The notes: generated from the sequence alone by a model not told the origin. Shown: positions 24,193 through 33,975, counted from the stretch's first letter. The stretch: DNA of 64,000 nucleotides from Shouchella clausii (GCF_001598215.1 NZ_BCXJ01000005.1:310001-374000), one strand, 5' to 3'. Numbers and translations: made by a program.

Positions 24193-24388
24193 GTTAAGCG
24201 CCTTAACCGCAGGCGCGCCCCTCCTTTATTGATTCAAAAATGCAAAACATACAAATCGGCGTGCCTCATACCGAGTATACGTACGTTCGTTCTGTCTGTC
24301 ATTATAGCAAAGTTCCCACTCGTTGTCCCGTATCCATCTGTTGAAAAAATAAGGGATTTCGCCGAAAGTTGCCGCCTAGACGATTAGA

Positions 24389-24467
24389 CAAAAAAAAGAC
24401 CTCCGCCAGTAAGGCGCAGGTTAAATGTAGGGGGTCTATATCGACCAGACGTGTATCGTAGCACGTT
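24389..24467 (-). ncRNA. Candidate Fur-repressed small RNA, FsrA-like
   Basis: A minus-strand promoter (TTGACA at 24497-24502, 17-base spacer, TATCAT at 24474-24479) overlaps a strong Fur box. About 78 bases downstream of the predicted start lies a terminator: ACCTGCGCC, loop TTACT, GGCGGAGGT (one G-G mismatch), then C and eight T. No ORF with a ribosome site fits between. The RNA would carry an unpaired CCCCC run (in TAGACCCCCTACATTT). Length, Fur control and the C-rich stretch are what is known of FsrA, the RyhB-like iron-sparing sRNA of B. subtilis (84 nt). Identity with FsrA is inference. Confidence 0.65.
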
Positions 24468-24473
24468 ATCTAA

Positions 24474-24502
24474 ATGATAACGAAAATCATTATCAATGTC
24501 AA
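24474..24502 (-). promoter_or_regulatory. Promoter with Fur box driving the candidate sRNA
   Basis: The plus strand at 24476-24494 reads GATAACGAAAATCATTATC, 17 of 19 matches to the Fur inverted repeat. It covers the spacer and -10 region of a near-consensus sigma-A promoter, so Fur binding would block polymerase. Confidence 0.8.
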
Positions 24503-24605
24503 TGAAAATTCGCTAAAAATATTGCCTCTTTCTGTTATGTTTGGTTTTGCCCACGAAATCCCTGTCTACCCGCTTCAAGCAGCGGTTTGGTAGCCACTAT
24601 TTATA

Positions 24606-24642
24606 AAAGACAACCAGCACTATGCGAGTGCTGGTTGTCTTT
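24606..24642 (-). terminator. Terminator overlapping the end of the siderophore ATPase gene
   Basis: AAAGACAACCAGCAC (24606-24620) pairs with GTGCTGGTTGTCTTT (24628-24642). The right arm encodes the last residues of the ATPase and its stop codon falls in the loop. A T-rich tail follows on the minus strand. Confidence 0.85.
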
Positions 24643-25447
24643 CGTCCTGCTGCTGGTGTTGGTCTTTCAACAGATCATACGTCAAACAAACAGGTTTGCC
24701 TGTCCGTGGGTCCATGACGATGTTGGCATCAATGTGGAAAACATCGCGGAGCACGTCTTGGCACATCACATCTGCAGGCGCGCCTTCTTTCATAATTTTT
24801 CCGGCGCGAATCGATACCATGTAATCGGCAAAGCGTGCTGCATGGTTTAAATCATGGATGACCATCACGATCGTGCGCTGTTGCTCTTTGTTTAGCCGTT
24901 CTAACACTTGCAGCACTTCGAGTTGGTGGGCCAAGTCCAAATAAGTCGTTGGCTCATCAAGCAAAAGAATATCCGTTTCTTGTGCAAGGGCCATTGCAAT
25001 CCATACACGCTGGCGCTGGCCGCCAGAAAGGGCCTCGATTGGCCGGTCCGCGTATTCGCTCATATTGGTTTGTTCCAGCGCCCAGTCGATCATGGAGCGG
25101 TCATGATCCTTCAATTGGCCAAACCCGCGCTGATGAGGGTAACGCCCATATGCAACCAGCTCAGAAACCGTTAGCCCGCTTGGCGCTTCAGGAGACTGTG
25201 GCAGAACCGCCATCTTTTTGGCGATTTCTTTTGTTGACTGTTTATGAATCGACTTCCCGTCTAAATACACGGCTCCTCTGGAAGCTTGGAGAATACGGGA
25301 AATCGTTTTTAAAATCGTCGATTTGCCACAGCCGTTTGGCCCGACAATCGTCGTAATTTTTCCATCTGGAATTTGCAAATGCAAGTCATTGACAATCTCT
25401 CTTTTTTCATAAGCAATCGAAAGCTTTTCAGTCACTAAACGTGGCAT
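24620..25447 (-). CDS. Iron-siderophore ABC transporter ATPase (FecE/FhuC type)
   Basis: A 275-residue ATPase. Walker A is VGPNGCGKSTILK near residue 37, the signature LSGGQRQRVWIAMAL, Walker B ILLLDEPTTYLD and the switch HDLNHAARF; the phrase LLLDEPTTYLDLAHQ is typical of siderophore/B12 importers. GGAGGA precedes ATG 25447. It follows the two permease genes (16-base gap), and the operon has a perfect Fur box. No binding-protein gene is adjacent; the lipoprotein at 58354 could serve. The exact siderophore cannot be told. Confidence 0.92.
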   Translation of the reverse strand: MPRLVTEKLSIAYEKREIVNDLHLQIPDGKITTIVGPNGCGKSTILKTISRILQASRGAVYLDGKSIHKQSTKEIAKKMAVLPQSPEAPSGLTVSELVAYGRYPHQRGFGQLKDHDRSMIDWALEQTNMSEYADRPIEALSGGQRQRVWIAMALAQETDILLLDEPTTYLDLAHQLEVLQVLERLNKEQQRTIVMVIHDLNHAARFADYMVSIRAGKIMKEGAPADVMCQDVLRDVFHIDANIVMDPRTGKPVCLTYDLLKDQHQQQDERQPALA

Positions 25448-25463
25448 TGGACTTCCTCCTTGT

Positions 25464-26477
25464 TTATCGGGTTTTCATCAACAAATATAAAAAGTATGGC
25501 GCTCCAAGAATGGCAATCACAATGCCGACTGGAATTTCCGATGGAGCTAGGACGTTGCGTCCAATCATATCTGCAGTAAGCAAGATCAATGCCCCCATTA
25601 AAGCCGCAGCCGGGATAAGCACTTGGTGTTTCGGCCCGACGAGGCGACGTGCAATATGGGGAGCGACTAGACCTAAAAAGGAAATGCCGCCGCCGACAGC
25701 TACGGCCACAGCAGCAAGGCTAACAGCTAAAACAAGAAGCGTCCGCCTTTCTTTCTCAATCGGGACGCCTAACGACACCGCCGACTGAGTGCCGATTTGT
25801 AAAACATTTAGCGTTCGCGCTTTAAAAAGCGTAATCGGAATCAAGAGGATGATCCATGGCAAGACTGCCCATACGTGGGGCCACGTCGTTCCCCAAATGT
25901 TCCCCGTTAACCAAATCGTTGCCTGCATAAAATCATTCGGTTCCATCCGCAATTGAATCACGATCAGCAAGGCACTAAATGCTGCATTTAAACCAATCCC
26001 CACTAACACTAACCGCACTGGCGTAATGCCTTTTTTCCAAGCCAGTATATAAATGAGGAAAGCAGCAAGCAGTGCACCGCTTAGCGCAAATAACGGCATC
26101 ACCAAAAGGTTTGCGCTGCCAAGACCCGTTAAAGAACCTTGTACAAAAAAGATAAATAAGACAACAGCGAGGCCTGCACCTGTATTGATCCCCAAAATAC
26201 CTGGATCAGCCAGTTCATTTTGGGAAATGCTTTGTAAAATCGCGCCAGAAACAGCAAGACCTGCGCCAACCAAAAGGGCTATCACCATTCGCGGCAAACG
26301 AAACTGAAACAGGACGAGCTCATCTCGGGCAGAGCCGTAGCCAAACAGCGTTTTCGCAACCGCGTCGGGACTGATCCGAATCGCGCCTGTCTGTAAGCTG
26401 ACTAAAAACACGACGACAATGGCCAAAAGCAGAATCGCCAGCACCGCGATTGGACGTTTTTTCAATGCTTGCTTCAT
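25464..26477 (-). CDS. Iron-siderophore ABC transporter permease (FecD type)
   Basis: A 337-residue FecCD-family permease with about nine to ten hydrophobic segments. Family blocks: RLPRMVIALLVGAGLAVSGA near residue 58, LADPGILGINTGAGLAVV, the Gly-rich coupling region GGGISFLGLVAPHIARRLVG and a C-terminal GAPYFLYLLMKTR. AGGGAGGGGG precedes ATG 26477, which overlaps the upstream permease stop by four bases, so translation is coupled. Confidence 0.92.
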   Translation of the reverse strand: MKQALKKRPIAVLAILLLAIVVVFLVSLQTGAIRISPDAVAKTLFGYGSARDELVLFQFRLPRMVIALLVGAGLAVSGAILQSISQNELADPGILGINTGAGLAVVLFIFFVQGSLTGLGSANLLVMPLFALSGALLAAFLIYILAWKKGITPVRLVLVGIGLNAAFSALLIVIQLRMEPNDFMQATIWLTGNIWGTTWPHVWAVLPWIILLIPITLFKARTLNVLQIGTQSAVSLGVPIEKERRTLLVLAVSLAAVAVAVGGGISFLGLVAPHIARRLVGPKHQVLIPAAALMGALILLTADMIGRNVLAPSEIPVGIVIAILGAPYFLYLLMKTR

Positions 26478-27526
26478 GAAAGCCCCCTCCCTTCACGCCT
26501 TGCAAGGTAAAGGAAAAACGGTACGCCGATTAACGCGGTCATTGCACCGACCGGCGTTTCATATGGGGCATTTACCAACCTAGCGGCTAAGTCCGCCAGC
26601 ACTAAAAGCAATGCTCCTAATACAGCAGAGCATGGAATAATATAACGGTAATCGACGCCAACTAAGCCTCTAGTAATATGGGGGATCACCAAGCCGACAA
26701 ATCCAATCGATCCTGCGACTGCCACACCGGCGCCTGTCAATAACAAGACAGCTACAACACCGAGTGTCTTAACAAGAAAAATCCGCTGGCCAAGCCCTCG
26801 CGCTACATCTTCGCCGAGACTAAGCACCGTCACCGACTTCGATAAAGCAACGGCAAGGAGCAAACCGATCATGGCGACTGGCACAATCAACTTGATGTGG
26901 GTCCAATTCATACCAGATAAACCACCAGCAAACCAAAAACTTATATCTTGGGCGACGTCAAAATGAATGGCAATGCCTGAGGAAATCGCGCTTAGAAACG
27001 CGCCGACCGTCACGCCAGCTAGCGCCAATTTGGCCGGCGTCAAGCCCCCTCGTGCCAGTGACCCGATTGCGAACACAAACGCAGCACCAGCGCCTGCGCC
27101 GATAAAAGAAGCAACCATTAAGTGAAAACCAGAGACATGCGCGGCAAAAGCAAACATAATCGCAATCGCTAGCGCCGCCCCATCCATGACGCCCATAATT
27201 GACGGTTCCGCAAGAGCATTGCGCGTCATTCCTTGCATGATAGCGCCTGAGACAGCAAGAAAACTGCCGACAAGCGCCGCCCCTAAAGCCCGGGGAAGGC
27301 GGATTTCTTGAATAATTTGATGTTCGGTCAATGCTGGATTAAAAGAGAAAACCGCCTGCCAAACGGTTTTAAAATCAATTTGCGCTGCCCCATATGAAAT
27401 GGAGAGAACGAGCGCAAACACAAGAAATCCCAATCCAATAACGAGTACGCTTACTGCCGCTAACGGCTTGGAGCGTGCCTTCGCTTTTTCTAAATCTTGT
27501 TGTGCTTCCTTAGCATGTGTGCTCAT
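26474..27526 (-). CDS. Iron-siderophore ABC transporter permease (FecC type)
   Basis: A 350-residue FecCD-family permease with a charged 18-residue cytoplasmic N-terminus. Family blocks: RLPRALGAALVGSFLAVSGA, LAEPSIMGVMDGAALAIA, GSIGFVGLVIPHITRGLVG and the terminal GVPFFLYLARREGRG. The start is taken at ATG 27526 with AAAGGG about 12 bases upstream; the longer frame from 27697 runs through the Fur box and has no support. It is first in a three-gene operon. Confidence 0.9.
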   Translation of the reverse strand: MSTHAKEAQQDLEKAKARSKPLAAVSVLVIGLGFLVFALVLSISYGAAQIDFKTVWQAVFSFNPALTEHQIIQEIRLPRALGAALVGSFLAVSGAIMQGMTRNALAEPSIMGVMDGAALAIAIMFAFAAHVSGFHLMVASFIGAGAGAAFVFAIGSLARGGLTPAKLALAGVTVGAFLSAISSGIAIHFDVAQDISFWFAGGLSGMNWTHIKLIVPVAMIGLLLAVALSKSVTVLSLGEDVARGLGQRIFLVKTLGVVAVLLLTGAGVAVAGSIGFVGLVIPHITRGLVGVDYRYIIPCSAVLGALLLVLADLAARLVNAPYETPVGAMTALIGVPFFLYLARREGRGLS

Positions 27527-27573
27527 TTCATGTTTTTTCCCTTTAACGTTCGATACGTCATTTTTAATGGTAT

Positions 27574-27588
27574 TGATAATCATTATCA
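27574..27588 (-). promoter_or_regulatory. Perfect Fur box of the siderophore importer operon
   Basis: TGATAATCATTATCA matches the 15-base Fur consensus at every position and is a perfect palindrome apart from its central base. It is 48 bases before the FecC-type start codon. Confidence 0.9.
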
Positions 27589-27614
27589 TACCATGGACGA
27601 TCAAGCGGGTAAAC

Positions 27615-27641
27615 AAAAAAACCAGCATTTTGCTGGTTTTA
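27615..27641. terminator. Bidirectional terminator hairpin
   Basis: AAAACCAGCA (27617-27626) pairs with TGCTGGTTTT (27631-27640), with A-rich left and T-rich right flanks. On the minus strand it would end the transcript of the 40-residue peptide gene before the iron operon promoter. Confidence 0.8.
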
Positions 27642-27748
27642 GAAAACTTTTTATCAATTAAAATGGCATTCAGCCAAGAAAAAGTCGAACAATTCACCTT
27701 TCGTTCTGTGGCGTTTTCGTAAACAGCCCTTTCACGAAAAGTCGCTAT

Positions 27749-27871
27749 TTATACAAACAACACCTTGCAAAGGGCAATCAGCCCACCCCATAAGGGAATG
27801 CTAAGAGCAAGAGCCCAGCCTGCGCCTACAACCATATTCTCGCCAACTTCGTATTGAATATCCTCCTCCAA
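27749..27871 (-). CDS. Small membrane peptide, 40 residues, TTG start
   Basis: A TTG at 27869-27871 follows AAGGAGG by 8 bases and opens a 40-codon frame ending at a TAA. The N-terminal 12 residues are acidic (MEEDIQYEVGEN); the rest is one hydrophobic stretch (MVVGAGWALALSIPLWGGLI and on to CKVLFV), long enough to span the membrane. No family is recognised. A strong ribosome site and a following terminator support a real gene. A role as a membrane modulator or as a secreted or signal peptide is open. Confidence 0.6.
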   Translation of the reverse strand: MEEDIQYEVGENMVVGAGWALALSIPLWGGLIALCKVLFV

Positions 27872-28129
27872 CCTCGACGCCTCCTTTATATCTTGCTGCT
27901 TTCAGCATAAGGGCTGTGCATGTAGCCAGCATTAAGCAATCGTAAAGATTCTGTAATCCTTATCAGCAGGAGACTTTCACTAAAGCTGGCGTCTTTTTCG
28001 AAATGTTTTTGCCTCATATGCTACACTTACGATAGCCTGTTGGATCATACGTTTCTTTTCGCTAAACAGGCGCGTTTTTCCTTCGGCTCTCTGTTGATCC
28101 ATACATAATTTCGATTAAGGAGGCAAATG

Positions 28130-28426
28130 ATGTCAGCAAACAAACGAAAAGAACGGCCGTCTTTCCTTATGATGGTCTATATGTGGCTCTTTATTTTAGT
28201 GGCGGTTGTCAACATTACCGGAATTGCATCAACGAAGTTATATGAAAGCATTTTCCCCTTTTTTATCGTTTCGCTCTTAAATATTTTCCTTGCTGCTCTG
28301 CTCATCTTGCAAGCATTAAAAACAACGAGCAAAAGCGAACGAAGGCTCTCCATTATTTACTTGATTGGCCTTGCCGTTCTAGCCGCCGTCACGTTTTTCC
28401 GCTTTTTGTTTATGCAATCAAGCTAA
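28130..28426 (+). CDS. Small three-helix membrane protein of unknown function
   Basis: A 98-residue protein. A basic N-terminus (SANKRKERPS) is followed by three hydrophobic segments at about residues 14-35, 42-62 and 76-95. I know no family with a function. AAGGAGG precedes two tandem ATGs; the second (28130), 7 bases away, has better spacing than the first (28127). It is transcribed toward the epimerase-like gene, and a GC-rich stem (GCAATCGCGC with GCGCGATTGC, about 28433-28461) separates the two convergent genes without a clear T-run. Confidence 0.7.
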   Translation: MSANKRKERPSFLMMVYMWLFILVAVVNITGIASTKLYESIFPFFIVSLLNIFLAALLILQALKTTSKSERRLSIIYLIGLAVLAAVTFFRFLFMQSS

Positions 28427-28461
28427 CACTGAAGCAATCGCGCCCCAGTTTGCGCGATTGC

Positions 28462-29343
28462 TCAATAAATCGTGATCGCATAGGATGCTTTAAACGATTC
28501 ATTGGCACCAATTTGTTGGATGCCCTTTTTCTCCGCAAATCGCCCTGTTGTATCAACCGTATCGGCAACCCCAAACCATGGCTCAATACAAACAAAAGGT
28601 GCGCTCGTTTTTTCTTCAGGATTGTATGCTGACCAAATCCCCACATAAGGGAAGCCAGGAAAAGAGACAACAATTTTCTCTTCAGGGCGTTGTTTTGGAT
28701 AGAGAGCGACTTCGTCGAGATGGCTGTAGACGAGTGCGTCATGTTGAAAGAGCGAATCAGTAAGCCCAATGTTTTTCAGCACTGGTACGGTTTCCGGTTT
28801 TTGGACCAAACCGTTAGATAGCTCATAACGTTTGATTTGTTTGCCTTCTGCCGCTTTAAAGGAAAGCTCATACTCTGTGAATGATTCCTCTGAGCGAAAG
28901 GGGACCGCAAAAGCAGGGTGCCCACCGATCGAAAAATACATCTCCTCCTCATTGTCATTGACGACTTCCCAGCCTACGGTGAGCGCATGTCCGTTTAACT
29001 GATACGATAAATAAACAGTAAATTCAAAAGGGTACACATCGGCAAACTGACCAGACGACTCAAAACGGAATACGGCTTTGTCACTTTGCAAACGGTCGGT
29101 AACAAACATTTGGTCGCGCAAAAATCCATGTTGGCTAAGTTGATAAGACTTCCCATTGTATGTATACGCGCCATCGTTTAAACGGCCAACAATCGGAAAC
29201 AATACAGGCGCGATCCGCCCCCAGTACGTTGGGTCTCCGCTCCACATCACTTGCCTGTTTCGTTCTTTATGCCAAATGCTCCGAATTTCCGCCCCTTTAT
29301 TTGCAATTTCAACTGTGAATTTGTCATTCTCAATAATGATCAC
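28462..29343 (-). CDS. Aldose 1-epimerase family protein (LacX/YihR-like)
   Basis: A 293-residue beta-sandwich protein of the galactose-mutarotase superfamily, which interconverts alpha and beta anomers of sugars. Seen: WGRIAPVLFPIVGRLNDG near residue 42, the His in QLSQHGFLRD near residue 73, GGHPAFAVPF near residue 150, and CIEPWFGVADT near the end. These match LacX-type members more than classic GalM. Start is GTG 29343 with AGGAGGGG about 8 bases upstream. It stands alone. Its substrate is unknown. Confidence 0.85.
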   Translation of the reverse strand: MIIIENDKFTVEIANKGAEIRSIWHKERNRQVMWSGDPTYWGRIAPVLFPIVGRLNDGAYTYNGKSYQLSQHGFLRDQMFVTDRLQSDKAVFRFESSGQFADVYPFEFTVYLSYQLNGHALTVGWEVVNDNEEEMYFSIGGHPAFAVPFRSEESFTEYELSFKAAEGKQIKRYELSNGLVQKPETVPVLKNIGLTDSLFQHDALVYSHLDEVALYPKQRPEEKIVVSFPGFPYVGIWSAYNPEEKTSAPFVCIEPWFGVADTVDTTGRFAEKKGIQQIGANESFKASYAITIY

Positions 29344-29487
29344 AATATACCCCTCCTATCATTTCTCTCTTGTAGTATGACGGAATGGACTGAAAATGCA
29401 ACTAGCACCGTCCTTTGCAGGATTAATCAAACTTGTCTTCGAATAGAATATAAAATGAAAGCGTATTCAAATAAGAGGGGGAATTTG

Positions 29488-31900
29488 ATGGATTCAACAC
29501 CATCAACTGGCCAAGCGCCAAAAAAAACGGCCGTTTGCGAAGCGTGGCCTATTTATTTCTGGAGCAGCGATTTTGGTCATTTTGCTTGCAACCCTATTGT
29601 GGGCGTACATGCAAATCAAAAAACCGCTGCCGCAAACGACAGGAGAAATCGTCGTCAAAGGATTAGATGCTCCTGTTAACGTCTATCGGGATGCGCAAGG
29701 CGTTCCTCATATTGAAGCCCAATCGGACGTTGATTTATATTTTAGCCAAGGCTACGTTACCGCCCAAGATCGCCTGTTCCAAATGGATTTAAGCAGAAGG
29801 CAAGCGTCGGGACAGCTTGCTGAAGTAATGGGAGAAACCTTTGTTGATTCAGATGTTTTCTTTCGGACGTTCGGCTTGCGCCGGGCAGCTGAGGCATCGG
29901 CATCTGCCTATGACGCTGAAACGTACCAGTATTTAGAAGCTTACGCTGATGGCGTTAATGCTTTTATCGAACACGCTCAGGCAACTGGCACACTTCCACT
30001 TGAATTCCGTTTGGCCGGCTATGAGCCTGAAAAATGGGACCCGATTGACTCCTTAACGATCGGAAAATATATGGCATACGACTTAGGCGGCAATTGGCAA
30101 AGCCAAGCGTTCCATTACTGGCTAAGCCAACATGTGAGTGAAGAGGAAGCACTCGATTTGCTTCCTAGCTATCCAGCAGAAGGGCCTGCTGTTCTTGACT
30201 TGGCACAAACGATTGACATGGATGTCGAAGCGGCGTTTGCCAACATTGGCTCTAAACTGCCACACCCTTTTAACGGCAGCAACAATTGGGTGCTTTCAGG
30301 GGAACGGACAGCGTCTGGTATGCCGCTGTTGGCTGATGACCCTCACTTAGGATTGGGGGCACCTAGCATTTGGTATGAAACCCATCTGACATCGCCGACT
30401 GTGAACGTTACAGGCGTCATTTTCGCTGGCGTCCCTGGCATTATTCTTGGCTCAAATGAAACGATTGCCTGGGGTGTCACCAATGTCGGCCCTGACGTAC
30501 AACAGCTCTATTTTGAACAGCGCCACCCTGAAAACCCAAATGAATTTCTCTATGACGGGGAGTGGTATAAAGCCGAAGTCATCGCAGAAGAGATTAAAAT
30601 TGCTGACGCAGAGCCTTTTTACCATGATGTAGTTTTAACGAAACATGGCCCGATCCTATCCGAATATGCACATGTAGAAAACGAATCCGAGTATGCGTTA
30701 TCTTTGCGCTGGACTGGACACGATCCGACGACGGAACTAAAAGCTGTACTAGATTTCAACCGCGCCGATAATTGGGACCAGTTTAAAGAAGCATTAACCC
30801 ATTTTCATGCGCCCGCACAAAACTTTGTGTTCGCTAGCACGGATGGCACAATCGCGTACCGAGCCAATGGCCTAATTCCAATCCGCGCAAACGCCGATGA
30901 TGCATTATTGCCAGCGCCTGGCTGGGACCCGGCTTATGAATGGGAAGGGTATATTCCTTGGGATGAGTTGCCAACAATCGTCAATCCTGAATCAGGAATC
31001 ATTGCCACCGCTAATAACAAAATTGCTGGAGATGACTATCCTTACCACATTTCCCACACATGGGCCCAACCTTACCGGCAACAGCGAATTATGGAGGTGC
31101 TCGCAGCAAAAGACAACCATACCGTAACCGACATGCAAGCATTGCAAATGGACGTCGCCAATTTGCAAGCAACCAACCTGCTTCCTCTTCTGACAGAAGC
31201 GTTACCAGCTGAGGGACTGCGCGCTATTGACGAGGAGGGGTTAAATGTTCTGGCGGACTGGAACCAATTTGACGAGCGCGAAGAAGCTGGACCGCTATTG
31301 TTCCATTTTTGGATGGAAGAAATCGAGAATCTGTTGTTTGCCGATAAAATTCCTGCTGAAATCAACGAGCTTTTTTACGGCCGGGCTGGTGTTGTCGATG
31401 AATTGCTAAGACGTGCAGCAACTGGTGAACCAGGTCCATGGGTAGAAAACGCTGGCGGTTTTGAAACAGTCGTCCTTCAAAGTTACCAAGCGGCAATAGA
31501 CAAAGCTGCTCGTATACAAGGGAACAAGCCAGCAAAGTGGCGCTGGGGTGACTTTCACCAAGTTGAATTTAGCCATCCAATGGCAGCGATCACACCGTTG
31601 AATTACTTATTTGATCGGGATCCTCTTCCAGCAGACGGCAGCCATATTACGACGATGGCGGCAGGCTACAACCGCGAAACGGGCCTTGTCAACCACGGCG
31701 CCGGTTGGCGTGGCGTATTTGATTTAAGCGACATTGACCATACGTACCACATCGTCGCTCCTGGACAGTCTGGCCACGTCACAAGCGAGACATACCGCTC
31801 GCAAATGGAAGCTTGGACAGAGGGCCATTATCATACGACATCGATTCATCCGGCAACGTATAAGAACAACAGCGACAAACTCGAATTACGCCCCCAGTAA
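29488..31900 (+). CDS. Penicillin acylase family Ntn-hydrolase, frameshift in an A8 tract
   Basis: Family members cleave amide bonds of penicillins, acyl-homoserine lactones or related acyl amides. From 29528 one frame runs about 790 codons: a membrane segment (AAILVILLATLLWAYMQ), an alpha part (YVTAQDRLFQMDLSRRQASG), then FNGSNNWVLSG, whose Ser (codon 30278) is the expected autocleavage nucleophile, leaving a beta chain of about 540 residues. LADDPHLGL and GVTNVGPDVQQL agree. The only good start, ATG 29488 behind AGAGGGGG, is in another frame; one A fewer in the A8 run (29520-29527) would join them into a natural N-terminus. So the gene is out of frame as read: phase variation, slippage or a sequence error. 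An extracellular, membrane-anchored enzyme is inferred. Confidence 0.85.
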
Positions 31901-31906
31901 CAACAG

Positions 31907-31934
31907 GAAGGACTGGCGTTCTGGCCAGTCCTTC
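31907..31934 (+). terminator. Terminator-like hairpin after the acylase gene
   Basis: GAAGGACTGGC (31907-31917) pairs with GCCAGTCCTTC (31924-31934). There is no T-run, so efficiency is uncertain. Nearly the same hairpin recurs at 32090-32115. Confidence 0.6.
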
Positions 31935-31937
31935 AGA

Positions 31938-32118
31938 CTGCAGACAAACGCTCGCATACTTCGTCGTTTGTCTCAGTCATATGTTCATGAACACCCGTTC
32001 TATTCACATCTTCCCTCGCCTACACTCCTCGTCTGACAAGCGTTTTCTTTCAGTCTGAGTGCGGTTTTATCGACTTTGTCGACAACCTTAAGGACTGGCA
32101 TACTGGCCAGTCCTTCAG
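31938..32118. repeat. 3'-UTR palindromic repeat, two partial copies
   Basis: The block CAGACAAACGCTCGCATACT (31942 on) and its partner CAGACAAATGCTCCCATACT (32116 on) each directly follow a GGACTGGC hairpin. The first copy folds as GACAAACG...CGTTTGTC. The segment CCTACACTCCTCGTCTGACA (32019 on) recurs at 60976 with one change. Related copies lie at 33979 and 60870, and a fragment at 13119. This stretch between the acylase and adeC holds no gene. Confidence 0.65.
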
Positions 32119-32143
32119 ACAAATGCTCCCATACTTCGTGTTT

Positions 32144-33874
32144 TTATTGTTCTACAAAGGCAAACGCGTTGACATCAAACAGCCCTTTTGACGTCAGTTT
32201 AAGTGCAGGGATGACTGGGAGTGCAAGGAAAGCCAATGTTAAAAACGGATCGATTTGCTCTTTATAGCCGAGATGGACGAGTGATTGCTGGAGCTCATTG
32301 AGCTGTTGTTTGACTGTTTCCGCTGAAGCCGTTGACATCAAGCCGCCCAGTTTGAGAGGCATTGCCGCAAGCACGTTGTTTTCCTTTACGACGGCCATTC
32401 CACCCCCTAAGCCAGCAACATGGTGAATGGCATGGTACAAACTTTCATCATCTCCCCCTACAGCGATGAGGTTATGGGAATCATGGGCTACAGTCGCGGC
32501 AATCGCCCCCTCTGAAAAAGGAAAGCCCTTTACAATGGCAAGTCCGATATGTCCCGTCGCCTGATGGCGTTCCACGACTGCAAGCTTTAGCCATTCGCCG
32601 CCAGGTTGAAAAATACCGTTTTCGGCTGGAACGGACGCCATCGCTTTTTTCGTCACAATCGAGCCGAGCGTCGTTTCAATAACAGGGGTCGATTGAGGGT
32701 TTTTCAATTTCAGCGTTAAGTCCTCTCGTGCAAATGGAGAAATATGGACACTGTTCAATAATCGCTCTGGCACGGGGTAAGGAGCGCGGATCGGGCTCGT
32801 TAGTTCGCCTTTTTCGGCTACGAGCATGCCCTTTGCATACACGGCATCGACTTGAAACGTGGAAAGGTCTGACACGAACAGAAACGACGCTTCTTTTCCA
32901 GGAGCAATGGCCCCTTTATCATCAAGTTGAAAGCATTCAGCTGCATTTAAGGTGCCGATTTGGATCGCTTGGAGTGGATCCATGCCGAGTGCAATCGCTT
33001 TACGGACATTAAAATCAACACTGCCTTCTTTCAGCAAGTCATCTAGATGCTTATCATCTGTCGCAAATGCAAACCTCCGGGCATTGGCTGCTGTAACGGC
33101 TGGCAAGAGCGCCTCGATATCACGTGCCGCCGTCCCTTCACGCATCAGCACATAAAACCCACGCTGGACTCGTGCTCTTGCTTCCTCAGCAGTTACCGCT
33201 TCGTGGTCATTGTGAATGCCAGCTGTCCGATATGCATTTAATGCCTCGCTATTTAGCCCTGCGGCATGGCCATCAATGGGGCGGCCCTTTGCCTTCGCCA
33301 TTGCGATTTTTTCAAGCATGTCGTCATCGCCATTTAAAACGGCCGGGTAGTCCATTACTTCTCCTAGCCCGTATACGCCTTCGTTTAAAAAAAGCAAGCG
33401 CGCATCTTCGGCAGAAAGGGAGGCGCCATTTTCCTCAAAGGATGCAGCAGGCACACTGGAAGGAACGGCCATTTTGATATCAAGAGGCAAGTCTTTAGCT
33501 GCTTCAACCATGTATGTCACCGCTTCTACACCAGCAACATTGGCAAGTTCATGAGGATCAGCAATGACCGTAAGCACGCCCTTTGGAACAAGGACACTAG
33601 CAAAGTCTTCAGGGCGAACCATCGCCGATTCAATATGGACGTGGCCATCAATAAGCGAGGGGCATACGTATTTGCCTTGGGCATCAATCACTGTTTTGCC
33701 TTCTGTATAATCGCCAATGCCAACAATATGGCCATCTGTGATTGCGATAGAAGCTTCATAGATGGTTAACGTATAAACATCAATAAGTTTTCCGTTAATG
33801 ACCAAAATATCGGCCGGCTCCTGTTTGCTTGCTACGGCAAGACGTTTTTTGTAGGTAGCGTGATGGCGGTCCAT
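32144..33874 (-). CDS. adeC: Adenine deaminase
   Basis: A 576-residue amidohydrolase that turns adenine into hypoxanthine and ammonia in purine salvage. The metal-binding [10 protein letters not shown] lies near residue 75 after the beta-rich [13 protein letters not shown] start. [44 protein letters not shown] and the C-terminal [13 protein letters not shown] are adenine-deaminase blocks. The length is standard. AAGGAGAA precedes ATG 33874. It lies downstream of yerC, separated by a terminator; the related yerA lies beyond yerC, so two amidohydrolases of this superfamily sit within 4 kb. Confidence 0.93.
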   Translation of the reverse strand: MDRHHATYKKRLAVASKQEPADILVINGKLIDVYTLTIYEASIAITDGHIVGIGDYTEGKTVIDAQGKYVCPSLIDGHVHIESAMVRPEDFASVLVPKGVLTVIADPHELANVAGVEAVTYMVEAAKDLPLDIKMAVPSSVPAASFEENGASLSAEDARLLFLNEGVYGLGEVMDYPAVLNGDDDMLEKIAMAKAKGRPIDGHAAGLNSEALNAYRTAGIHNDHEAVTAEEARARVQRGFYVLMREGTAARDIEALLPAVTAANARRFAFATDDKHLDDLLKEGSVDFNVRKAIALGMDPLQAIQIGTLNAAECFQLDDKGAIAPGKEASFLFVSDLSTFQVDAVYAKGMLVAEKGELTSPIRAPYPVPERLLNSVHISPFAREDLTLKLKNPQSTPVIETTLGSIVTKKAMASVPAENGIFQPGGEWLKLAVVERHQATGHIGLAIVKGFPFSEGAIAATVAHDSHNLIAVGGDDESLYHAIHHVAGLGGGMAVVKENNVLAAMPLKLGGLMSTASAETVKQQLNELQQSLVHLGYKEQIDPFLTLAFLALPVIPALKLTSKGLFDVNAFAFVEQ

Positions 33875-33939
33875 TCTCGTTCTCCTTTTGTTTTTAACGT
33901 CTATTGTAGCCGATCTCCCCTATTTGTGCTATCAAAAAA

Positions 33940-33974
33940 CAAGAAAAAGAACGATCCTAAAAAGAATCGTTCTT
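33940..33974 (-). terminator. Terminator of yerC
   Basis: AAGAACGAT (33947-33955) pairs with ATCGTTCTT (33966-33974), with T-rich sequence following on the minus strand. A copy of the dispersed palindromic repeat (33979-34022) fills the gap up to the yerC stop. Confidence 0.85.
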
Positions 33975-33975
33975 A

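Noticed and set aside
28433-28461. GC-rich stem GCAATCGCGC/GCGCGATTGC between convergent genes
   Set aside because: No T-run on either strand; left as a possible stem only.
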